DNA from: Phycisphaerae bacterium | Lineage (GTDB): Bacteria > Planctomycetota > Phycisphaerae > UBA1845 > PWPN01 | Length of the DNA stretch: 5,376 nt | Reading direction: 5' to 3' | Assembly (NCBI GenBank): GCA_035384605.1 | Contig: DAOOIV010000192.1 | Coordinates: 1-5,376 of the forward strand | Part shown: one piece after another, positions 1-5,376 of the stretch | How the letters are laid out: each line of letters begins with the position of its first letter | Position numbering within the stretch: position 1 is the stretch's first letter | Position numbers and translations under genes: made by a program | The notes under the pieces: generated by a model | Databases searched by the model: none | Told to the model about the DNA's origin: nothing | What the model saw: only the letters and a program-made list of their open reading frames with translations

Positions 1-2
1 AT

Positions 3-2528
3 CCGGCAACCGTCGAGGCGGTTGCAACCTCCCCCCGAGACAACAGGGCTGATGCCGGGGCCACGGCCGCAACAGACGTCCTGCGGGAAGAAGCAACCCT
101 CGATACCTTGACCCGCTCGATCCAGGAATGCGTCGAAACGGTGATCGAAAGCCGCAGCACGACTCCCGGCATGACCCCCGTTGACAATGCTGAGATCGAG
201 GAACGCTGCCGAAAGGCTAGAGAAGAACTGGCGCGCCTGGCCGGAACGGATTTCTCCGCTGAGACAACCGATCAACCATGTCCACGAAGCCAAGAGACGT
301 CGCAAGCCGGACTGCGCCGCGAAGGACCGAGAGCCAAGAAAACCGTCCGGTCCCCGCAAAACGGTGGACGGCTGGCCGACTTCATGAGCGCCATGAAGCG
401 GAAATGCTCGCGAATCGCCGACCGCGAGACAGGCGAACAAACCGAAGCATCTCAGGAATCGACGCCGCCATTGAAAAACACCGAGAGGACTGATCAGTTG
501 GATGAAGCAGCCGCCCGGAAACCCGAAAAGGAAATCGACATGCTCAAGCGCCGACTCGCGGACAGCGAGCAGGCAATTATCGACCTGGGCCGGCATGTTG
601 CCTCACAGTTCAACGCCACGCAAGAAGCACTGAAGTCTCTGGAAAGGAAGACCGCCGGCGCCGAGGAGGTCAGACGGCTCAAGTCAGTTCACGAAGCCGC
701 CGCGTCGGACATGGAGCGTCGGCTGGCCGGCATCGCGGCCTCGCTCCAGCAGCTCAGTGAATGGATCAGGAAGCGGGGCGAAAAAGGCCGAGGTGAAACG
801 CTGCCCGAGTTTGAGGCGCTGTCCAAGCGGGTCATCGAGCAGGCGCAGCAGCTCCAGGAGATTCGAAAGCGCACCCTGGCCCAGAATGCGTCGGTCGCCC
901 GGATCCTGGCGGAACTGAAAAGTCAAACGGTCAGCCGTGCTGAGCTGGATGAGGTGCGCGCCGCCCAGGCCGAAACGGGGCGAAGAATCCTTGAACGAAT
1001 CGATCGCAACCGCGACGACACCCAGGAGATACTCGACAACCTCGAAGAGCGATACCTCGGGCTGCGGGATCAGATCGAGGCACTGATCGCGTCCAAAGCC
1101 GACGCCTCGAGCCTCACCGACATCCGGAATCGACATCAGGCCGACTTCGGCGAGCTGCTCGGCGCCCTCGGAAAGCAGCGACAGGACCTGGAGAACAAGC
1201 TTGAGCAAGTAGTAGCCGATTGGAAACAGACCCAGAAGGCCCTGGACGATCTGGCCGCCCAGGCCGGTGACAAGCGGGAACTGGACGAGATCCGGCGTCG
1301 ACAGGCCGCCGATGCGAGCCGAATCCTTGAGATGCTCGCCGCTCACCGCCGGGAAGTCGAATCCCTTGCGCAAGATCTCGATCGCCGCGCCGGCGATCTG
1401 CTCGCGCGACTCAATGCCCTGCCCAAGGATGTCGCCACCACTGAACAGCTTCAGGACATCCGTGCGGCCTACACCGAGCAGATCACCGACCTGACCGCTC
1501 GCTTGGCCGCCTGCGAAGCGGGTTTCGAGAAAACGCGCGAGCTCCACGAACGGGGCTTGCGAGCCGTGGCGGGAAAGACCCTTGACACGGCTCGCCGCGT
1601 GTCAATCCTCGAGGAAAAAGGCAGGCCGCGCAGAATCCGCCTCGAACTGTCGCCACGCGCCGGCATTGAGCTGGGCGACGTCGTAGCCGCGGCACAGGAG
1701 CAGCGCGATTCGCTTCGCGCGGATATCGAGGAAGCCGGCAAGACGGCCGCCGATCTTCGAGAAATGTCCTCCACCATCCGCGAGGCGACGCAGGCTTGGC
1801 AGGCAAGCCTCGAAGCAAGCTGGGACAACGCGCAGGCATTTCTGCAGGAATGGCAGAAGAAAGCCGTCGAAGCAAAGGGCGAGGCCGACCGGATGCTGGA
1901 CGGCTGGCGCAGAGGAACTGATGAAGTCCGCCAAGAGGCCGAGCGACTCAGGGCTTCGGCCCGCATGGCCGCGGAGGTTCTGCAGAGAATGCGACAGTGC
2001 CACGCGGCGATTGACGCCAAACTTAATTCGAAAGAATGGCAAGCGGTGTTCTCCAGAGCCGAGAGCACCGCGAGTCGTCTCGAACAGGCCGTTGCGGCCG
2101 GCCAGACCGTCTGTCAGCAAATCGCCGGCAGAATCGAGCAGGCCATTGCGGCCGGTCAAACCATCTCCCAGCAGATCGCCGGCAAAACCGAACAATCGAA
2201 GAATGAACTTGCCGCCTACTTGGCCGACTGCAAGAAACAGTTGGCAAAGCGACTTGCCGAATTCGCCGCCGAGCAACAACAGATGGACCGCGTCATCGAG
2301 GCTCGCCGACAAATGCTGGCCAGAATCGCCAAGAGCGCCGGCAGCCTGGTCGAAGTGATCGATGCCGGACGGCAGTTCGATGAACAACGACATCCCTCTG
2401 TCCCGGCTGACCCTGCCTCCAAGCCGCCGGCCGTCGAGTCGCGCGACCTCCAGGCCGACACGGTCGCCGAGATCCGCTGGCCCCGGTTCCGCACCCATCA
2501 GCCGCAGACTCAGGCTCAGGCCGGCTGA
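3..2528 (+). CDS. Large alpha-helical coiled-coil protein, 5' end outside window
   Basis: The reading frame is open from the left edge to the TGA at 2526-2528. A TTG at 108 is the first possible start, but it has no well-placed ribosome site and 35 further sense codons precede it, so the gene almost certainly begins upstream. Residues here count from that TTG (806 residues). Residues 1-130 are polar and probably disordered. From about 135 to 500 the protein is nearly continuous charged helix rich in E, R, Q, L and A, with four units spaced 56 residues apart. A short break (about 503-525, RRIRLELSPRAGIEL) could be a beta segment. Helix resumes at 527-750 with 18-residue periodicities, followed by a proline-rich tail. 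There are no membrane segments, nucleotide-binding motifs or recognised enzymatic domain. I do not recognise a family. A structural, scaffolding or cell-envelope filament role would be a guess from composition alone. The missing N-terminus may hold an informative domain. Confidence 0.85.
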   Translation, partial: PATVEAVATSPRDNRADAGATAATDVLREEATLDTLTRSIQECVETVIESRSTTPGMTPVDNAEIEERCRKAREELARLAGTDFSAETTDQPCPRSQETSQAGLRREGPRAKKTVRSPQNGGRLADFMSAMKRKCSRIADRETGEQTEASQESTPPLKNTERTDQLDEAAARKPEKEIDMLKRRLADSEQAIIDLGRHVASQFNATQEALKSLERKTAGAEEVRRLKSVHEAAASDMERRLAGIAASLQQLSEWIRKRGEKGRGETLPEFEALSKRVIEQAQQLQEIRKRTLAQNASVARILAELKSQTVSRAELDEVRAAQAETGRRILERIDRNRDDTQEILDNLEERYLGLRDQIEALIASKADASSLTDIRNRHQADFGELLGALGKQRQDLENKLEQVVADWKQTQKALDDLAAQAGDKRELDEIRRRQAADASRILEMLAAHRREVESLAQDLDRRAGDLLARLNALPKDVATTEQLQDIRAAYTEQITDLTARLAACEAGFEKTRELHERGLRAVAGKTLDTARRVSILEEKGRPRRIRLELSPRAGIELGDVVAAAQEQRDSLRADIEEAGKTAADLREMSSTIREATQAWQASLEASWDNAQAFLQEWQKKAVEAKGEADRMLDGWRRGTDEVRQEAERLRASARMAAEVLQRMRQCHAAIDAKLNSKEWQAVFSRAESTASRLEQAVAAGQTVCQQIAGRIEQAIAAGQTISQQIAGKTEQSKNELAAYLADCKKQLAKRLAEFAAEQQQMDRVIEARRQMLARIAKSAGSLVEVIDAGRQFDEQRHPSVPADPASKPPAVESRDLQADTVAEIRWPRFRTHQPQTQAQAG
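942..1613 (+). repeat. Four diverged 168-base (56-residue) repeats inside the coiled-coil gene
   Basis: Motifs of the form (E/S/Q)L(D/T/Q)(D/E)(I/V)R recur at residues 279, 335, 391 and 447: ELDEVR, SLTDIR, ELDEIR and QLQDIR. The spacing is exactly 56 residues each time, and 56 is eight heptads, so coiled-coil phase is kept. A second hydrophobic position recurs in register (I294, L350, I406, L462). Conservation is at the protein level; the DNA copies are well diverged. The pattern points to old internal duplication. A similar motif (QLQEIR, residue 248) precedes the array but is out of register. Confidence 0.7.
1791..1952 (+). repeat. Tryptophan-marked 18-residue periodicity in the coiled-coil gene
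   Basis: Trp564, Trp582 and Trp600 are exactly 18 residues apart, and hydrophobic pairs recur in the same register (F578-L579, M596-L597, then L614). Eighteen residues equal five turns of a 3.6-residue helix, so the tryptophans should lie on one face of a straight helix. This is a weaker repeat than the near-identical pair further downstream and is not in register with it. Confidence 0.45.
2076..2183 (+). repeat. Tandem 54-base (18-residue) duplication in the coiled-coil gene
   Basis: Two adjacent 54-base units (2076-2129 and 2130-2183) encode RLEQAVAAGQTVCQQIAG and RIEQAIAAGQTISQQIAG. Only four of 18 residues differ, all but one conservatively, and the DNA is also highly similar, so this duplication is recent compared with the 56-residue units. 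A third partial unit (KTEQ) follows. The helix continues through it without a proline or other break. Confidence 0.85.
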
Positions 2529-2579
2529 ACACGACCTTCCGCCGATCCGCCGCGCTCAAGACATACCCGCTTCGGCACA

Positions 2580-2613
2580 GTAGGGCAGGTCAAAGCGAAG
2601 CGCCGACCTGCCG
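2580..2613. repeat. 34-base palindromic repeat, copy 1 (intact hairpin)
   Basis: This copy has a perfect 8-bp stem, GGCAGGTC (2584-2591) against GACCTGCC (2605-2612), around a 13-base loop AAAGCGAAGCGCC, preceded by GTAG. It lies 51 bases after the stop of the coiled-coil gene and matches a second copy at 2674-2707 in 32 of 34 positions. The form (short GTAGG lead plus GC-rich hairpin, outside genes) is that of REP-like interspersed palindromes. It could double as a transcription-stopping hairpin between convergent genes, although no T-run follows it on either strand. Confidence 0.75.
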
Positions 2614-2673
2614 CTTGTATCTGCACCCGACCCTTCGTTGCCCGGCTGCCGAAAGCCGAGACGAATCAACCCC

Positions 2674-2707
2674 GTAGGCCAGGTCAAAGCGAAGCGCCGA
2701 GCTGCCG
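2674..2707. repeat. 34-base palindromic repeat, copy 2 (decayed hairpin)
   Basis: This copy is in the same orientation as copy 1, with 94 bases between starts. The lead and the central 15 bases are identical. It differs at two positions, 2678/2679 region G to C and 2701 C to G. The changes fall in different base pairs and are not compensatory, so the stem now has a mismatch and a bulge. It begins (in the minus direction) only 6 bases after the stop codon of the radical SAM gene. The 60 bases between the copies hold nothing else recognisable. Confidence 0.75.
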
Positions 2708-2713
2708 CCCTCA

Positions 2714-4330
2714 TCAGGCCACCAGCCTCGCCATCATCGCGTGCACCTCCCGCCACGCGCGGCAATGCTCGTCCAGCGGTTGCGGATCAAGCCAGAAACC
2801 CCGACAGAACTTGAAGGCTTCACAGGTGGCGCAATGCAAATCCGGACAGCGGATCGGCGAGGCTTCGCGGTACATCTGCCGAAGCGACCGGCAACCACCC
2901 GCCGCAGCACCGCCGGTCAGACGCACGAGTGCCGAGTAAAACGGCTCGATGGCCACGTTCAGACCGGGATCGCGCAGGAACAACTCCGCCAGCGACCGCA
3001 GATCGTAGGGCAACCAGGCACGAAGATCGGCGAGGAAGACAGGCTTGCCACAAGACGTCGCCGAACGAACACCCGCGATGCCGCCGCCGGCACCTGGAAC
3101 CACTACCGCGTATTCCTGCTGGCCGCTCACGGATGATCGCTGATCGCCGGTCGCTGAAAGCCGACCGCTGATAGCCGATGGCCGGCCGCCGACTGTTGAC
3201 CGCTGATCGCCCGCCTTCCCTGCCAACCATTCAAAAAACAAACGGTAATCCCCACACAACAGCGTCGGCCGATGGGCGTGCTCCGACTCGGCGTGCGACT
3301 CATACGGGCAGCCGCCGTGGCAGAATCGCCAATACTCGCAGACCCCGCACGACCCCCGTCGCAGCGCCTTCTCGCGGTCGACAAGCACCTGCCGCCAAGG
3401 ATGATCCAGGCACTCCTGCAGCGACGCCTCGCCGAGCCGCCCGAGCTTCATCCCGCCCGCATCAACCGCCCGTCCGCAGTTGTAGACAAACCCGTCGGCA
3501 TCGATGCCCAAATGCCCTTCGACGCACCCCGCACGGCCGGCCAGATCACAGGAACTTACCGACCCGCCCTCCCAGGCCCGAACGAAATCCCACACCGGCG
3601 AGAGAATCAGGCGACGATGATCGCCCAGCCAGACATCGGCGATCTCGATCAGAAACCGCCCGTAATCGCCGGGCGTCAGCAACAGCGACTCGCAAGGAGT
3701 CTCCTTCGCCCGGCCAACCCGCAGCAGCGGATTGACGCGCAGCGACAGCATCGAGTTGTCTCGCAGGTTCCGGAAGAACCAGTAGAGGTCCTTGGCCCGC
3801 GGCAGGCCCGGCCGATGCAGCACGTACACGCAGCCGGCCTTCCAGCCGGCACGATCGAGCAGCTCCAGGCCGGCCAGCCATCGCCGCCGGTAGCCGCCCG
3901 CTTCGCCCAATTGCCTCACGTCGTCAAACGGATCGAGCGACGTTCCAAGCCCGTCACGGCCAATCAGCGGCTCCAGAATCGAGATCCACTCTTCATCCAG
4001 TAACGTGAGATTGGTCTGAATCCGGTGCGTGATCCCCGCACGGTGGGGCAACGCGTGAAACGCGACCGCAAGTTCGCGAAAGAAATCTTTGCCCAGCAGC
4101 AGCGGCTCGCCGCCGTGCCAGAGAAATCGAACGCGATCAACACGGCCGGCCGCAATCAACTCGTCAGCCTGCCGCAGCAGCAAACCCGCCGCCTCGCCCG
4201 ACAGCTCCCGACGGCCGCCTGGATCGCTCCCGGCCGAACAGTACACGCACCGCGCGTTGCATGCATCGGTGGTCTTGACGATGATCTCGATCCGCTTGGC
4301 CATCGCTGTCGGCTCTGAAACCAAGGTCAT
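2714..4330 (-). CDS. Radical SAM/SPASM maturase-like enzyme with second C-terminal SPASM-like motif
   Basis: From the ATG at 4330 the protein has 538 residues. The radical SAM motif CNARCVYC supplies Cys24, Cys28 and Cys31, which bind the [4Fe-4S] cluster that cleaves S-adenosylmethionine. HGGEP follows at 72-76, then IQTN-TLLDEEW near 104-115, as in anaerobic sulfatase maturases and related RiPP maturases. A SPASM region for auxiliary clusters has Cys269, 285, 328, 331, 337, 341 and 359. A repetitive linker (about 373-405) leads to a roughly 130-residue C-terminal part ending in CATCEAFKFCRG (500-511), which resembles the SPASM stretch CGVCEYWRFCHG (328-339). It is probably a cytoplasmic, oxygen-sensitive enzyme modifying a peptide or protein side chain. 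The substrate is unknown: no sulfatase is visible, and the only adjacent small ORF is a doubtful one upstream. The start is chosen for an AGGAGG upstream (14-base spacer). An ATG at 4303 (MAKRIEII) is an alternative. The longer frame to 4489 reads like non-coding sequence. Confidence 0.9.
   Translation of the reverse strand: MTLVSEPTAMAKRIEIIVKTTDACNARCVYCSAGSDPGGRRELSGEAAGLLLRQADELIAAGRVDRVRFLWHGGEPLLLGKDFFRELAVAFHALPHRAGITHRIQTNLTLLDEEWISILEPLIGRDGLGTSLDPFDDVRQLGEAGGYRRRWLAGLELLDRAGWKAGCVYVLHRPGLPRAKDLYWFFRNLRDNSMLSLRVNPLLRVGRAKETPCESLLLTPGDYGRFLIEIADVWLGDHRRLILSPVWDFVRAWEGGSVSSCDLAGRAGCVEGHLGIDADGFVYNCGRAVDAGGMKLGRLGEASLQECLDHPWRQVLVDREKALRRGSCGVCEYWRFCHGGCPYESHAESEHAHRPTLLCGDYRLFFEWLAGKAGDQRSTVGGRPSAISGRLSATGDQRSSVSGQQEYAVVVPGAGGGIAGVRSATSCGKPVFLADLRAWLPYDLRSLAELFLRDPGLNVAIEPFYSALVRLTGGAAAGGCRSLRQMYREASPIRCPDLHCATCEAFKFCRGFWLDPQPLDEHCRAWREVHAMMARLVA
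3116..3213. repeat. Degenerate 7-base tandem repeat (about 14 units) inside the radical SAM gene
   Basis: On the plus strand, consecutive heptamers run CTGCTGG, CCGCTCA, CGGATGA, TCGCTGA, TCGCCGG, TCGCTGA, AAGCCGA, CCGCTGA, TAGCCGA, TGGCCGG, CCGCCGA, CTGTTGA, CCGCTGA, TCGCCCG. Position 3 is G in all units, position 6 is G in 12 of 14 and position 4 is C in 12 of 14. The flanking heptamers on both sides do not fit. Because 7 is prime to 3, three units make a 21-base coding repeat. The protein therefore shows 7-residue units (GDQRSTV, GGRPSAI, SGRLSAT, GDQRSSV) between the SPASM region and the C-terminal part. Confidence 0.85.
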
Positions 4331-4331
4331 T

Positions 4332-4685
4332 CTAACACAACCCGCCTCCTGATTGCCTGATTGCGGGTGCATGGCCGTAGTTGCGTGGGCCGGCGGGCCG
4401 ATATGGGGGATAGAGCGAGGCGTCCGCAGGAGGCAGGCAACGGAAATCAACGGACCGTGGAGGATCGACGACGTCGGCGAACGGATCACGAGCAGAGTTG
4501 GCGAAATGGCGGGAGGAGTCTCGGGCCCGGACGGTGCGGTAATACCTGCCGGCGACCTTCACTGCCGCGGCCCACAAGCCCCCAGGAATCCGGGACCGGC
4601 CCTCGCGAGTCCGCCGCCAGCAGTCGAAACGCCCCACAAGTTGCTCCAACTGGACAGGAACGCCGCCCGTCGTTCTGGTTCTCAT
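4332..4685 (-). pseudogene. Likely eroded IS66-type accessory (helix-turn-helix) ORF, 117 codons
   Basis: The ATG at 4685 has GGAG eight bases upstream (4697-4694), so the start looks real. Residues 12-48 (LEQLVGRFDCWRR, then RIPGGLWAAAVKVAGRY) fit the pattern of small proteins linked to IS66-type elements, in which a WR-x-RIP-xx-LW-x-AAV segment leads into a helix-turn-helix of the type GV-RTARAL. Here that helix appears as YYRTVRARDSS, with residues missing. After about residue 60 the sequence is proline-rich, has lower third-position GC and resembles no known domain, suggesting erosion or fusion to non-coding DNA. No transposase or terminal inverted repeats are visible. The TAG stop (4334-4332) is one base before the radical SAM ATG, an arrangement that would allow translational coupling. 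The alternative is a genuine small protein co-expressed with that enzyme. Family resemblance is from memory of the pattern. Confidence 0.45.
4345..4363 (-). promoter_or_regulatory. Ribosome binding site of the radical SAM gene with 8-base tandem duplication
   Basis: On the minus strand AGGAGG (4350-4345) lies 14 bases before the ATG at 4330. The spacer is long but this is the strongest such site nearby. It overlaps the second copy of a tandem CAATCAGG (4363-4356 and 4355-4348). Just downstream, TGTTAGAAT (4337-4329) resembles an extended -10 box. If that were used, the transcript would start past 4330 and translation would have to begin at the ATG at 4303. No matching -35 hexamer is visible, so I favour the ribosome-site reading. 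Confidence 0.4.
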
Positions 4686-4770
4686 CGGCTGTTCTCCGTG
4701 CAATCTCGCACTGACAGCGGACGATACCGGACGATTCATCGCGATCCATGCAGGCTTACAGGAAGGACAC

Positions 4771-4799
4771 CCTCGGCGTGCTGGAGGCACCGGTCGAGG
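4771..4799 (-). terminator. Candidate hairpin terminator after the STN-like gene
   Basis: An imperfect inverted repeat pairs CCTCG (4771-4775) with CGAGG (4795-4799), with an inner stem GTGC (4778-4781) to GCAC (4787-4790) around the loop TGGAG. It begins 25 bases after the stop codon of the minus-strand STN-like gene. The following minus-strand bases (GTGTCCTTCCT) are only weakly T-rich, so intrinsic termination is uncertain. The rest of the 139-base gap (4686-4824) shows no clear promoter. Confidence 0.35.
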
Positions 4800-4824
4800 A
4801 TGGCGGATGCCGCGGGGACACGAC

Positions 4825-5376
4825 TCAGTCCTTCGGCTGCTCGCTTTCCAGTGTCTTGCGAATCCGGTTGATGGCGTCGCGGATCTTGGCCTTGCGCATC
4901 TCGTTCACTTCCGGCGGCAGGTCATCCTCGCGGATGAAGAAAGAGAACGTCGAGCCGTCGGGGTTGGTGATGTTGATCTGGCCGACGATAATGTTGGCTC
5001 GCAGCGCCCGGATGGCAGCCTCGCCGATCCCGCCGTCACCCTGGGTGTTGGACGCGTTTGCAACCTTGTTGCCGGATATGCGGATGCCGTTTGCCTCAAT
5101 GGAGAAGCTGAGCCCGGTCAACCCGCATATCCAGTCGAGAACCTGCCGGATCGTAGCAGCCTCCATGCGCAACGGGAACCGCTCGAACACATGCGGCGGC
5201 AGCGAGGCAAGAGCCCCGGGCTCCATCTCCAACGACACGCCGGCCCGGCGGGTCAGATCCAGCAGAGCCTGCTCCAGCGTGGTCTGAACGTACTGCACCG
5301 TTACCTTCCTGCTGAGTTGGCGCTCGATCGCCCGGGTCTTGCTCAAAGATCCGCCCATTGTAATTTTCGATGAGGC
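4825..5376 (-). CDS. STN-like (secretin/TonB short N-terminal) domain protein, 5' end outside window
   Basis: The frame runs from the right edge to a TGA at 4827-4825, giving 183 visible residues. An internal ATG at 5358 has no ribosome site, and the frame continues upstream (ASSKIT), so the true start is probably outside. Counting from that ATG, residues 19-96 show two strand-helix-strand units: KVTVQYVQTTLEQALLDL, with a second strand at VSLEME, and FPLRMEAATIRQVLDWI, with a second strand at LSFSIEANGIRIS. This is the layout of STN domains found in secretins, TonB-dependent receptors and many uncharacterised envelope proteins. A Gly/Asn-rich hinge (97-112) leads to a tail with a beta-hairpin (IIVGQINITNPDGSTFSFFI) and a charged helix (149-172). 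No outer-membrane barrel or secretin domain follows, so this is not a complete secretin. A signal peptide or membrane anchor, if any, would lie off-window. Function is unknown, but a periplasmic or envelope location is likely from the domain type. Confidence 0.8.
   Translation of the reverse strand, partial: ASSKITMGGSLSKTRAIERQLSRKVTVQYVQTTLEQALLDLTRRAGVSLEMEPGALASLPPHVFERFPLRMEAATIRQVLDWICGLTGLSFSIEANGIRISGNKVANASNTQGDGGIGEAAIRALRANIIVGQINITNPDGSTFSFFIREDDLPPEVNEMRKAKIRDAINRIRKTLESEQPKD

Noticed and set aside
684..2498. Long minus-strand ORFs opposite the coiled-coil gene (287 and 298 codons)
   Set aside because: They mirror the codon structure of the plus-strand helical gene, show no domain-like pattern and lack ribosome sites of their own; the plus-strand product has clear heptads and repeats.
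2580..2707. Possible CRISPR fragment from the two 34-base repeats
   Set aside because: There are only two copies, the strong internal palindrome and GTAGG lead fit REP-like elements, the 60-base gap is long for a spacer, and no cas gene is present.
3178..4003. Plus-strand ORFs of 185 and 243 codons opposite the radical SAM gene
   Set aside because: They are Arg/Pro-rich antisense shadows; the minus strand carries unmistakable radical SAM and SPASM motifs.
4329..4357. Promoter with extended -10 TGTTAGAAT before the radical SAM gene
   Set aside because: No -35 hexamer lies at 16-18 bases and the box overlaps the preferred start codon; it is mentioned only as an alternative.
4331..4489. N-terminal extension of the radical SAM protein to the ATG at 4489
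   Set aside because: The extra 53 residues have no conserved pattern, overlap the upstream ORF, and enzymes of this type usually begin shortly before the CxxxCxxC motif.
4332..4790. Longer version of the upstream ORF starting at 4790
   Set aside because: The extra 35 codons have no ribosome site or family resemblance; the ATG at 4685 has a well-placed GGAG and begins just before the recognisable segment.
4748..5373. Plus-strand ORFs of 179 and 188 codons opposite the STN-like gene
   Set aside because: The minus-strand product has the alternating strand-helix pattern of an STN domain; the plus-strand products have no recognisable pattern.

Overview
This is a GC-rich window from a bacterium. 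No tRNA, rRNA or CRISPR array is visible. Three things loosely suggest Planctomycetota or a related lineage: a secretin-N-terminal-like protein with a lineage-typical look, a remnant resembling an IS66-type accessory protein, and interspersed short palindromes. No single marker proves this, and the assignment is an inference.

Layout. On the plus strand, a very long alpha-helical, coiled-coil protein fills the left half. It is open at the left edge, so its true start lies outside, and it ends at 2528. A 185-base convergent gap (2529-2713) follows, holding two copies of a 34-base palindromic repeat. Everything to the right is on the minus strand. Read in the direction of transcription, it runs: the C-terminal part of an STN-like (secretin/TonB short N-terminal) domain protein (5376-4825, open at the right edge); a 139-base gap with a candidate terminator hairpin; a 117-codon ORF whose first third resembles the helix-turn-helix accessory proteins of IS66-type elements and whose remainder looks eroded; then a radical SAM/SPASM enzyme (4330-2714) that starts one base after that ORF's stop codon.

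The radical SAM protein is the most interesting gene. Its core resembles the anaerobic sulfatase maturase / peptide-maturase branch. It carries a full SPASM auxiliary-cluster region and then a second C-terminal cysteine motif of the same form, CxxCE-x4-CxG. The two are separated by a linker encoded by about 14 degenerate copies of a 7-base tandem repeat, which translates as a 7-residue repeat. No convincing substrate peptide is visible in the window, although the 117-codon ORF sits where a substrate gene often lies.

The coiled-coil protein has two internal periodicities: four units spaced exactly 56 residues apart (eight heptads) in its middle, and 18-residue units (five helical turns) in its C-terminal half. 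No functional link between it and the radical SAM gene is evident, because the two are convergent and separated by the palindromic repeats.
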